Below are positions 7,891 through 13,799 of a stretch of 20,706 bases of DNA, piece after piece. The translations under genes were made by a program, and so were the position numbers. Every line of letters begins with the position of its first letter. Positions within the stretch are counted from its first letter, which is position 1. The DNA is from Bog-793 sp050014835. GTDB taxonomy: Bacteria > Actinomycetota > Acidimicrobiia > Acidimicrobiales > Bog-793. The notes under the pieces are model-generated. The model was given only the letters and a program-made list of their open reading frames with translations, searched no databases and was not told where the DNA came from. The DNA is taken from positions 1 to 20,706 of the forward strand of contig JBEKCO010000031.1 of assembly GCA_050014835.1 (NCBI GenBank), written 5' to 3'.

Positions 7891-8091
7891 CTACTGTCCC
7901 CCCTTTTGGACGTAGTTGCGGACGAACTCCTCGGCGTTGTCCTCGAGCACGTCGTCGATCTCGTCGAGCAGATCGTCGATCTCGGCCTTCAGCCGCTCGC
8001 CCTTCTCGGAGCCCTGAGGGACCTCGTCCTCGGTCGGTTCGGGGGCGTGGCGCTGCGGTGCCGACCGCCGTTTGAACTCGCGCTCAGCCAT
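7891..8091 (-). CDS. pup: Prokaryotic ubiquitin-like protein Pup
   Basis: A 66-residue Pup, MAEREFKRRS at the N-terminus and EEFVRNYVQKGGQ at the C-terminus. The C-terminal half, around IDDLLDEIDDVLEDNAEEF, is the coiled-coil-forming part that binds the ARC coiled coils; the N-terminal half is polar and disordered and inserts into the ARC pore. The last residue is Gln, so Dop must deamidate it to Glu before PafA can use it. The start is ATG 8091-8089, fixed by GAGGAGG on the minus strand 6 bases upstream. An upstream in-frame ATG at 8151 would add 20 unrelated residues with no ribosome site and is rejected. The pup start overlaps the dop end (stop TGA 8086-8084) by 8 bases. Confidence 0.96.
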   Translation of the reverse strand: MAEREFKRRSAPQRHAPEPTEDEVPQGSEKGERLKAEIDDLLDEIDDVLEDNAEEFVRNYVQKGGQ

Positions 8092-9589
8092 TCGTTGCCT
8101 CCTCGACGCCGAGTCGCCCGACGAGCTCGGCGGCGCTGCCGCATCGATCAAGAAGGTTAGCGACGTGGGCCGCGCTCCCCCGCAACGGCTCCATCATCGG
8201 CACGCGTCGCAGCGGGTCATCTCCGAGGTCGAAGACGACCGAGTCCCAGTTGGCGGCCACGATCGAGCTCCGGTAGCGCTTCAGGCACTCGCCGCGGAAG
8301 TACGCCCGGGTCGTCGTCGGCGCGTCGGTGACCGCCCGCTCGATCGCGGCGTCGGTGACGACGGTTTCCATGCCGAGGCGGCGGAAGAGCGACCGCTCGG
8401 GGCGGAGATCGTGATACTGCAGGTCGAGGACCTGGACGCGGTGGTCGGTGAGGTCGCAGCGGTGGCGGAGACAGTAGGCGTCGATGAGCTCGAGCTTGGC
8501 GACCCAGTCGAGGGTGCGCTGCAGCGTCGAGGGGTTTGACTCGAGGGCGGCGAGAACCGACTCCCAGCGATCGAGGACGGCCGCGCCAACGCCGTCGGGG
8601 CCGAGGGCCTCGAGCCCGTGCACCTCGTTGTACTTGCGGGCGAGGTCGAGAAGCTGCCACTGCGCCTCGATCGCCGTCATCGTCCCGCCGGAGGCGAGCT
8701 CGAGTGGTGACGCCAGTCCGAGGTCGTGCGAGACCGCGTGCATCGCGGCGACGGGGTGGGCGAGCACGAGCTCGGCGCCCCCCAGGGCATCGTCCTCGAT
8801 GAGGAGGAGGACGATCGCCGTCACGCCGACCTTCAGCAGCGTGGCGACCTCGGCGAGATTGGCGTCGCCGGTGATCACGTGGAGCCGGCGGTAGCGCGCG
8901 GGGTCGGCGTGCGGCTCGTCCCGGGTGTTGACGATCGGCCGTTTCAGCGTCGTCTCGAGGCCGACCTCCTCCTCGAAAAAGTCCGCCCTCTGGCTGAGCT
9001 CGAAGGCGGCGGAGCGGCAACCGGGCTCCTCACAACCGACCTTGCCCGCGCCCGTGTAGATCTGGCGCGTGACGAGGTGCGCGGTGAGGTCGCGCGCGAT
9101 CCTCCCGAATGGCACGGCGCGGTCGACGAGGTAGTTCTCGTGGCAGCCGTAGGAATTGCCCTTGCCGTCGGAGTTGTTCTTGTAGACGACGATCGCCTCG
9201 TCGGTGCGCAGCATTCGCTGGGCGGCGGTCATCGAGGCGAGAAGGACACGCTCGCCGGCCTTGTCGTGGGCGACGAGCTCGAGGACCGTCGAGCACTCCG
9301 GGGTCGAGTACTCCGGGTGGGCGTGGTCGACGTAGTAGCGGGCGCCGTTCGTGAGCACCGTGTTCACGAGGTTCATCTCGACCTCGGGGGGCGAGCCGGC
9401 CTCCCGGCTGAAGCCGCGGGCGTCCCTGCCGGGCGATTCGTCCTCGAAGTTCCAGCCGACCCGGCCGGCGAGCTCGGCGACGTAGGCGTTGATGAGCATG
9501 GACGAGTCCAACGTCGGGTTGGAGTCCGTCGTCCCCGTGCGGTGCACCCCGTATTCGGTCTCGATGCCGCAGACCTTTGGCATCGCCAT
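8084..9589 (-). CDS. dop: Pup deamidase/depupylase Dop
   Basis: A 501-residue homologue of PafA that opens MAMPKVCGIETEYGV. It carries the Dop-specific insertion around 41-70, between the first motif and YYVDHAHPEYSTPE, whose Asp88 matches the catalytic Asp of the family. NNSDGKGNSYGCHENY and RPIVNTRDEPHAD follow. Dop converts the C-terminal Gln of Pup to Glu and also removes Pup from tagged proteins. Both roles use ATP as a bound cofactor. The length agrees with known Dop proteins. The ATG at 9589 is followed two codons later by a second ATG. TAGGGT ends 7 bases upstream, so the message may be leaderless. The 3' end overlaps pup, which follows directly, and arc lies 72 bp upstream on the same strand. 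Confidence 0.97.
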   Translation of the reverse strand: MAMPKVCGIETEYGVHRTGTTDSNPTLDSSMLINAYVAELAGRVGWNFEDESPGRDARGFSREAGSPPEVEMNLVNTVLTNGARYYVDHAHPEYSTPECSTVLELVAHDKAGERVLLASMTAAQRMLRTDEAIVVYKNNSDGKGNSYGCHENYLVDRAVPFGRIARDLTAHLVTRQIYTGAGKVGCEEPGCRSAAFELSQRADFFEEEVGLETTLKRPIVNTRDEPHADPARYRRLHVITGDANLAEVATLLKVGVTAIVLLLIEDDALGGAELVLAHPVAAMHAVSHDLGLASPLELASGGTMTAIEAQWQLLDLARKYNEVHGLEALGPDGVGAAVLDRWESVLAALESNPSTLQRTLDWVAKLELIDAYCLRHRCDLTDHRVQVLDLQYHDLRPERSLFRRLGMETVVTDAAIERAVTDAPTTTRAYFRGECLKRYRSSIVAANWDSVVFDLGDDPLRRVPMMEPLRGSAAHVANLLDRCGSAAELVGRLGVEEATNG

Positions 9590-9596
9590 ATGGCCG

Positions 9597-9602
9597 ACCC
9601 TA
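9597..9602 (-). promoter_or_regulatory. TAGGGT box upstream of dop
   Basis: On the minus strand TAGGGT within ACTAGGGTCGG lies 7 bases before the first dop ATG, ideal for a leaderless -10 element. TTGGTG lies about 15 bases further upstream as a weak -35. Confidence 0.35.
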
Positions 9603-9607
9603 GTGGA

Positions 9608-9658
9608 CCGGTCGCGACACCAACCGTCGCCGGTCAGGGCCCATAAGGGCGCGACCGG
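9608..9658. repeat. Inverted repeat between arc and dop
   Basis: A perfect 9-bp inverted repeat, CCGGTCGCG (9608-9616) and CGCGACCGG (9650-9658), with a 33-base spacer, fills most of the 72-bp gap between the arc stop and the dop start. It could be an attenuating hairpin or a binding site that separates arc from dop expression. No T-tract is present. Confidence 0.35.
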
Positions 9659-9661
9659 CCC

Positions 9662-11389
9662 CTACAGGTACTGGCCGGTGCCGACCCGTTCGATCGTCCG
9701 ACCGCCGCGTTCGTCGCCGTGGTCGACGACGGTGCGGACGTAGACGATGCGCTCGCCCTTCTTGCCGGAGATCTTCGCCCAGTCGTCGGGGTTCGTCGTG
9801 TTCGGCAGGTCTTCGTTCTCCTTGTACTCCTGCTTGATGGACTCGAGCAGGTCGGTCAGGCAGATGCCCCGCGTCTCGCCACCGAGGACGCGCTTGATCG
9901 CGAGCTTCTTCGCGCGCCGGACGATGTTCTCGATCATCGCTCCCGAAGCGAAGTCCCTGAAATACAGCACTTCCTTGTCGCCGTTCTGGTACGTCACCTC
10001 GAGAAAACGGTTCTCGTCATCGGCGCGGTACATCTCGGCGACGGTCCGCTCGATCATCACCCGCACCGCCTTGGCGGGATCGCCGCCGCCGAGCGCCTCG
10101 ACGTCGTCGGCGTTGAGCGGCAGGTCAGCGGGGAGGTACCGGGCGAAGATCTGCTGGGCGGCGGCCTCGCCGGGCCGCTCGATCTTGATCTTCACGTCGA
10201 GCCGTCCGGGACGCAGGATCGCCGGGTCGATGAGGTCCTCGCGGTTCGAGGCACCGATGACGATCACGTCGCGCAGCGCCTCGACACCGTCGATCTCGGC
10301 GAGGAGCTGCGGGACGATCGTCGACTCCATGTCGGAGCTGATGCCGCTGCCCCGAGTGCGGAACAGCGAGTCCATCTCGTCGAAGAACACGATGACGGGC
10401 ACGCCCTCGTCGGCCTTCTCCCGCGCCCGCTGGAACACGAGCCGGATCTGGCGCTCGGTCTCGCCGACGTACTTGTTCAGCAGCTCCGGCCCCTTGATGT
10501 TGAGGAAATAGCTGCGGACGTTCTCGTTGCCCCGCAGCTCGCCGACCTTCTTGGCGAGCGAGTTCGCCACCGCCTTGGCGATGAGCGTCTTGCCACAGCC
10601 CGGCGGGCCGTAGAGGAGGATGCCCTTCGGCGCTGGCAGCTGGTGCTCGGCGAAGAGCTCCGGGTGCAGGTACGGCAGCTCGACGGCGTCGGTGAGCGCC
10701 TCGATCTGGTCGTCGAGCCCGCCGATGTCGGCGTAGGTGACGTCGGGGACCTCCTCGAGGACGACCTCCTCGATCTCGGGCCGCGGGAGCTTCTCGAGCA
10801 GCAGCCACGAGCGCGGGTCCATGAGCATGCTGTCACCGGCGCGCAGGCGCGTGCCGAGGAGCGCGTCGGAGATCTCCGCGACGCGTTCCTCGTCCCCGCG
10901 GCCGACGACGAGGGCGCGCCGGCCGTCCTCGAGGATCTCCTGGACGGTGACGACCTCGCCGGAGCGCTCGAAGGTGCGGGCGAGGACGACGTTCAGCGAC
11001 TCGTTCAGCACGACCTCGTGGCCGCGTTGCAGGCTTTCGGGCTCGATCGCCGGGTGGAGCGCGACCCGCATCTTGCGGCCGCTCGCGAAGACGTCGACCG
11101 TCCCGTCGTCGTTGGCTCCGAGGAACGTCCCGTAGGCGTTCGGGGTCTGGGTGAGCTTGTCGACCTCGTCACGCAGCGCGGCGATGTTCTCCTTCGCCTG
11201 CTGCAGGGTGTACGTGAGCTTCTCGTTGTGCGAAAGCGCCTGGGCGAGCTGGCCCTTCACCTCGAGGAGGCGCTCTTCGAGGACGCGGACGCGTTGCGGG
11301 GCTTCGTGGAGCCGGTGGCGGAGCTCCGCGACCTCCTCCTCCGCGGCGACGAGGCGGGATCGCAGTTCCGCAGTCGTCTCTTCGTCCAT
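9662..11389 (-). CDS. arc: Proteasome-associated AAA ATPase ARC/Mpa
   Basis: A 575-residue AAA+ unfoldase. The order is an N-terminal coiled coil (about 5-80), tandem OB domains (about 85-200), and the AAA core with Walker A GPPGCGKT (261-268), the pore-loop region NKYVGETER (305-313), Walker B VFFDEMD (334-340), sensor 1 Asn in GASNRED and Arg fingers in RPGRLD. The C-terminus is GTGQYL, the penultimate-Tyr motif that docks into the alpha ring. The coiled coils capture Pup and the hexamer pulls the tagged protein into PrcAB. ATG 11389-11387 is preceded by GGGAGGAGG about 9 bases upstream, a strong ribosome site. It is the first gene of the minus-strand locus and diverges from the ferredoxin gene over 220 bp. 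Length is close to mycobacterial Mpa (about 609). Confidence 0.97.
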   Translation of the reverse strand: MDEETTAELRSRLVAAEEEVAELRHRLHEAPQRVRVLEERLLEVKGQLAQALSHNEKLTYTLQQAKENIAALRDEVDKLTQTPNAYGTFLGANDDGTVDVFASGRKMRVALHPAIEPESLQRGHEVVLNESLNVVLARTFERSGEVVTVQEILEDGRRALVVGRGDEERVAEISDALLGTRLRAGDSMLMDPRSWLLLEKLPRPEIEEVVLEEVPDVTYADIGGLDDQIEALTDAVELPYLHPELFAEHQLPAPKGILLYGPPGCGKTLIAKAVANSLAKKVGELRGNENVRSYFLNIKGPELLNKYVGETERQIRLVFQRAREKADEGVPVIVFFDEMDSLFRTRGSGISSDMESTIVPQLLAEIDGVEALRDVIVIGASNREDLIDPAILRPGRLDVKIKIERPGEAAAQQIFARYLPADLPLNADDVEALGGGDPAKAVRVMIERTVAEMYRADDENRFLEVTYQNGDKEVLYFRDFASGAMIENIVRRAKKLAIKRVLGGETRGICLTDLLESIKQEYKENEDLPNTTNPDDWAKISGKKGERIVYVRTVVDHGDERGGRTIERVGTGQYL

Positions 11390-11428
11390 GTCCGGGCACC
11401 TCCTCCCTGCGACGCCCTGACGCTGGGG

Positions 11429-11434
11429 ACCCTA
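11429..11434 (-). promoter_or_regulatory. Candidate -10 box of arc (TAGGGT)
   Basis: On the minus strand TAGGGT lies 39 bases before the arc ATG and upstream of its strong ribosome site, so the transcript would carry a leader of about 30 bases. No clear -35 is seen. The hexamer matches those before dop and prcB. Confidence 0.35.
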
Positions 11435-11461
11435 CACCGACCTCGCCACGCGCCGATCGCG

Positions 11462-11476
11462 AGCAACGCGGTTGCT
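11462..11476. promoter_or_regulatory. Perfect palindrome, candidate operator in the arc/ferredoxin divergent region
   Basis: AGCAAC-GCG-GTTGCT is a perfect 6+3+6 inverted repeat. Its last base is the first T of the TTGACA -35 of the ferredoxin promoter, and it lies about 28-42 bp upstream of the candidate arc -10. A dimeric regulator bound here could affect both genes. No regulator gene is nearby to name. Confidence 0.45.
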
Positions 11477-11504
11477 TGACACCTCCTGGCCCGCTCGGTA
11501 CGGT
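11476..11504 (+). promoter_or_regulatory. Sigma-70-type promoter for the ferredoxin gene
   Basis: TTGACA (11476-11481), a 17-base spacer and TACGGT (11499-11504) form a near-consensus housekeeping promoter. Transcription would begin near 11511, giving a leader of about 100 bases before the ATG at 11610. A second possible -10, TACGCT (11564-11569), lies closer to the gene but lacks a good -35. Confidence 0.6.
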
Positions 11505-11609
11505 CGATTTGGCCCGGCGAGCAGGCCAAGTCCTCCTGCGGCATCTGTCGCGTCCGGCATTGTTACGCTTGTGGTGCCGGGAACACCCCGAAAGAAGGCA
11601 CGCCGCGCG

Positions 11610-11846
11610 ATGAAGGTCTGGATCGATCAGGATCTGTGCACAGGCGACGGCCTGTGCGAGGAGATCTGTCCCGCGGTCTTCACGCTGCAAGACGACGGTC
11701 TCGCCTATGTGAAAGACGGCGCCGCCGTGATGACCGACCCGGGTGGCGTGAAGGGCATGGTCGTCGTGCCCGACGGCCTCGAGGATGCGGTCACCGAGGC
11801 GGCCGAGGAGTGCCCCGGGGAGTGCATCTTCATCGAGCAGTCCTAG
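11610..11846 (+). CDS. Small single-cluster ferredoxin
   Basis: A 78-residue acidic ferredoxin starting MKVWIDQDLC. Cluster ligands are Cys10, Cys16 and Cys20 in CTGDGLCEEICP, plus a later Cys from ECPGEC near the C-terminus. Asp13 sits where a four-cysteine ferredoxin has its second Cys, giving C-x2-D-x2-C-x3-C. That arrangement binds either [3Fe-4S] or an Asp-ligated [4Fe-4S] cluster, as in Pyrococcus ferredoxin. It likely carries single electrons to a partner that is not in the window, such as a P450. AGAAGG about 11 bases upstream supports ATG 11610; an upstream in-frame ATG at 11472 would add 46 unrelated residues across the promoter and is rejected. It diverges from arc and converges with trmI. 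Confidence 0.9.
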   Translation: MKVWIDQDLCTGDGLCEEICPAVFTLQDDGLAYVKDGAAVMTDPGGVKGMVVVPDGLEDAVTEAAEECPGECIFIEQS

Positions 11847-11881
11847 CGCCGTACCGCCGCACGGTCAGGGCGCAGGCGCTA
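11844..11881. terminator. Candidate bidirectional terminator between ferredoxin and trmI
   Basis: A perfect 7-bp inverted repeat, TAGCGCC (11844-11850) and GGCGCTA (11875-11881), contains the stop codons of both convergent genes. An inner ACCG/CGGT pairing (11853-11856 with 11862-11865) could extend the structure. There is no T-tract. Confidence 0.35.
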
Positions 11882-12724
11882 GTCGGTTTCCTCTTCGGAT
11901 CTGGCGACAAACGCGCGCGGTGTGACGCGGCGTGCCGCGGTGACGAATCCGGTGTGGGCGACCATGCGATGGTCGGGCCGGACGGACCGCCCCTCGATGT
12001 GCCACGTGCGTCGCAGGATCTCGAACGTCTCCATGAGGGCGAACGAGCCCCGCGCGAGGTGGGCGCGCAACTCGGCGGTCTGGGTGATCGACGGCAGGTA
12101 GGCGACGAGGATCCCCCCGGGGGCGAGCGCCCGCTCGGCGTGCTCGAGGACGCGCCACGGCTCCGGCAGGTCGAGGAGGATCCGGTCGAGGTCGCGGCAG
12201 TCGATTCCCTCGTAGACGTCGCGCTCTTCGACGACGAAGGGGACGTCGTCCCCGAGGAACTCCGCGACGTTCGCCCGGGCGCGCCGGGCGAAGTCCTCGC
12301 GCAGCTCGTAGCCCGTCACGCGGCACCCGGCGCGCAGCGCCGTCATCGAGAGCGCCCCCGAGCCGACGCCGGCCTCGACGACCCGGGCCCCGGGGAACAG
12401 GTCGGCCGCGACGAGGATCGCCCCGAGGTCCTTCGGGTAGATCACCTGCGCGCCCCTCGGCATCTTCACGATGACGTCGGCGAGGGTCGGCCGGACAGCG
12501 AGGAAGCGCCGGGCGGGACCGGACTGACCGTCGCGGCGCCAGGCGACGACCTCGCTCCCCTCGGGCAGGCCGATGAGCGCATCGTGCTCGACGACGCCGG
12601 CGTGCGACTGGAACGACGCCCCGGCGACGAGGCGGACGAGATAGCGCCGGTCGCGGTGGTCGACGAGCAGGACCCGTTCACCCGGGCGGAACGGGCCGCG
12701 GGGAGGCATCGCCGGCTCGGTCAC
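11879..12724 (-). CDS. trmI: tRNA (adenine-58-N1)-methyltransferase TrmI
   Basis: A 281-residue class I SAM methyltransferase of the TrmI family. An N-terminal beta-barrel region with GERVLLVDHRDRRYLVRL leads to the Rossmann domain with motif I VVEAGVGSGALS (115-126) and the catalytic-loop motif DLPEPW (185-190). RPDHRMVAHTGF lies near the C-terminus. It methylates N1 of A58 in the T loop of tRNA, acting as a tetramer, and stabilises tRNA. The M. tuberculosis homologue (Rv2118c) also lies close to mpa. GTG 12724-12722 overlaps the upstream stop (TGA 12723-12721) in a GTGA junction; an ATG at codon 6 is an alternative. It is the last gene of a minus-strand operon with three small membrane-protein genes. 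Confidence 0.94.
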   Translation of the reverse strand: MTEPAMPPRGPFRPGERVLLVDHRDRRYLVRLVAGASFQSHAGVVEHDALIGLPEGSEVVAWRRDGQSGPARRFLAVRPTLADVIVKMPRGAQVIYPKDLGAILVAADLFPGARVVEAGVGSGALSMTALRAGCRVTGYELREDFARRARANVAEFLGDDVPFVVEERDVYEGIDCRDLDRILLDLPEPWRVLEHAERALAPGGILVAYLPSITQTAELRAHLARGSFALMETFEILRRTWHIEGRSVRPDHRMVAHTGFVTAARRVTPRAFVARSEEETD

Positions 12725-12990
12725 AAATCGCCCGGGCGGTCCCCCGAGCTGCGCTCCCGGTGCGCCCGCCCGCGACCACGAACCTCGGGTGCCGGGGAAT
12801 GGGTGACGAGCACGGATTCCCCCATCCGGAGGCTCTCCCGGGCGATGACGGGCGTCTCCGGCCTGGTCAGGTAGCGGACGACCCAGGCCGCGGCGCCGAT
12901 CACGACCCAGAGGACGCTGCCCTCGACGAGCCCGCGACGCAACCCGCGGCGCATCAACCGGTGGGCGACCGAGTGGAGGAAGGCTCCCAC
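12721..12990 (-). CDS. Small single-helix membrane protein, unknown function
   Basis: An 89-residue protein from GTG 12990-12988 (MGAFLHSVAHRLMRRGLRRG). An Arg-rich amphipathic N-terminus precedes one membrane helix (about 24-41, GSVLWVVIGAAAWVVRYL), then a polar Arg/Ser/Gly-rich tail from about 66. The charge pattern suggests the N-terminus is cytoplasmic. I do not recognise a family. The start is 3 bp past the previous stop and the stop overlaps the trmI start in GTGA, so it is read as part of the operon. The tail overlies GC-rich sequence of low complexity, so only residues 1-60 are likely to be structured. Coding is supported by the spacing on both sides and by the clean hydrophobic segment. 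Confidence 0.65.
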   Translation of the reverse strand: MGAFLHSVAHRLMRRGLRRGLVEGSVLWVVIGAAAWVVRYLTRPETPVIARESLRMGESVLVTHSPAPEVRGRGRAHRERSSGDRPGDL

Positions 12991-12993
12991 GGG

Positions 12994-13227
12994 TCAGATC
13001 CGGCGGATCTCGAGCACGCTGGCGCGCTGGCGGCCCTTGCGGCGCCCGAGGAGGTAGACGGAGACGACGCCGAGAGCGAGCGCGCCGGCGCCCGCGGCGA
13101 CGGCAGCGATCTTCGCCTCCCCGGCGTTCGGTCCCAGGAGCGCGCGGAGCTGCCGCTCGACCTCGCCGAGCGAGACGCGATCCTCGGGGCGGTCGTCGTC
13201 CGTCGGCCGGGCGCCCGCCGTCGTCAT
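12994..13227 (-). CDS. Small single-helix membrane protein, unknown function
   Basis: A 77-residue protein from ATG 13227-13225. A polar acidic N-terminus with VSLGEVERQLRALLGP (18-33) precedes one membrane helix (about 40-60, AAVAAGAGALALGVVSVYLL) and a basic end, GRRKGRQRASVLEIRRI. Basic residues straight after the helix suggest the C-terminus is cytoplasmic. The ATG overlaps the stop of the holin-like gene (TGA 13226-13224) in an ATGA junction, so translation is coupled. In other Actinobacteria genes for holin-X proteins are often followed by a short DUF3618-type membrane protein. This one has a similar size and place but I cannot match the motif, so no family is given. Confidence 0.65.
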   Translation of the reverse strand: MTTAGARPTDDDRPEDRVSLGEVERQLRALLGPNAGEAKIAAVAAGAGALALGVVSVYLLGRRKGRQRASVLEIRRI

Positions 13228-13580
13228 CGCCGGTCCTTGCGCGTCGCCGACGGGTGTGTGACGACGCCCCGGAACCCGAAAGCGAGGAACCCGACGAGCG
13301 CGATGACCGCGGCCGCCGCGGTGAGGAGGTAGGGCGCGAAGGACCAGTGACCTGCGAAGGTCCGGCCCGTCTCGGTCTGCAGGGCGCGCAGCAGCCCGAC
13401 GAGGGCGATCACCGCGCCGATGGCGATGAGGAGCGCACCGGCGACACCGAACGCGAGGCGCCGTCCGAGCTGACGGAGGGGCGCGACGGTCTCCTGGATG
13501 ACGTAGCGACGGATGACCGAGACCGTCTCGCCGATCGCGGCGCGGCCCTTCGCGGAACCGTCGTCCGAGGTCTTCGCCAC
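13224..13580 (-). CDS. Holin-X-like (actinobacterial holin superfamily III) membrane protein
   Basis: A 118-residue protein starting at GTG 13580-13578 (MAKTSDDGSAKG). An amphipathic stretch ETVSVIRRYVIQETVAPLRQ (18-37) precedes two membrane helices (about 43-66 and 82-103) with a short loop, then a basic tail. This matches the Pfam actinobacterial Holin-X family, common in chromosomes and not tied to phage lysis; the function is unknown. The start is fixed by AAAGGAG on the minus strand about 5 bases before the GTG. It heads an operon with two tiny membrane proteins and trmI. The frame stays open far upstream, across transaldolase and zwf, but that extension reads as low-complexity Arg-rich sequence and is rejected. 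It diverges from transaldolase over 219 bp. Confidence 0.78.
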   Translation of the reverse strand: MAKTSDDGSAKGRAAIGETVSVIRRYVIQETVAPLRQLGRRLAFGVAGALLIAIGAVIALVGLLRALQTETGRTFAGHWSFAPYLLTAAAAVIALVGFLAFGFRGVVTHPSATRKDRR

Positions 13581-13769
13581 GGTCGCTCCTTTCTCGCCGC
13601 TGGCAGCCACATCACGGGCAACCCGACGGTCGCAGGCTACCGCGCGACCCGCCGAGCGCGGGGATGGGATCCGGCGGTCCACCACACCCGTGTCCGGTCG
13701 CGTGCGCCGTGAGGTGGTCACCGACACGGCGCCGCCTTGCCGTAGTCTCGTTGTGTCCACGATGCAGTC

Positions 13770-13784
13770 GCGCCTTTGTGGCGC
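13770..13784 (+). other. Small hairpin next to the transaldolase ribosome site
   Basis: GCGCC (13770-13774) and GGCGC (13780-13784) around a TTTGT loop form a stable 5-bp stem just before GGAGG (13787-13791), the Shine-Dalgarno of transaldolase. It could influence start-site access. No other element was recognised in the 13581-13799 gap, although TAGTCT (13743-13748) is a possible plus-strand -10. Confidence 0.3.
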
Positions 13785-13799
13785 CTGGAGGTGCGTAAG

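Noticed and set aside
8092..8151. Longer Pup starting at an upstream ATG
   Set aside because: The extra 20 residues have no Pup similarity, and GAGGAGG directly before 8091 marks the real start of a 66-residue Pup.
520..9658. CCGGTCGCG as a dispersed regulatory repeat (gaps at 520-568 and 9608-9658)
   Set aside because: The same string also occurs inside genes, for example near 12645, so chance in GC-rich DNA explains it.
9719..11479. Long plus-strand open frame across arc
   Set aside because: It mirrors the ARC coding sequence; the product is Asp/Leu/Val/Arg-rich without recognisable motifs and would run through the ferredoxin promoter.
11472..11609. Longer ferredoxin from an upstream ATG
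   Set aside because: It would cover the TTGACA/TACGGT promoter and add 46 residues unlike any ferredoxin; the ATG at 11610 begins directly at the fold.
13224..13580. Holin-like gene as evidence of a prophage
   Set aside because: There are no other phage genes, integrase or attachment sites, and this holin-X family is common in ordinary actinobacterial chromosomes.
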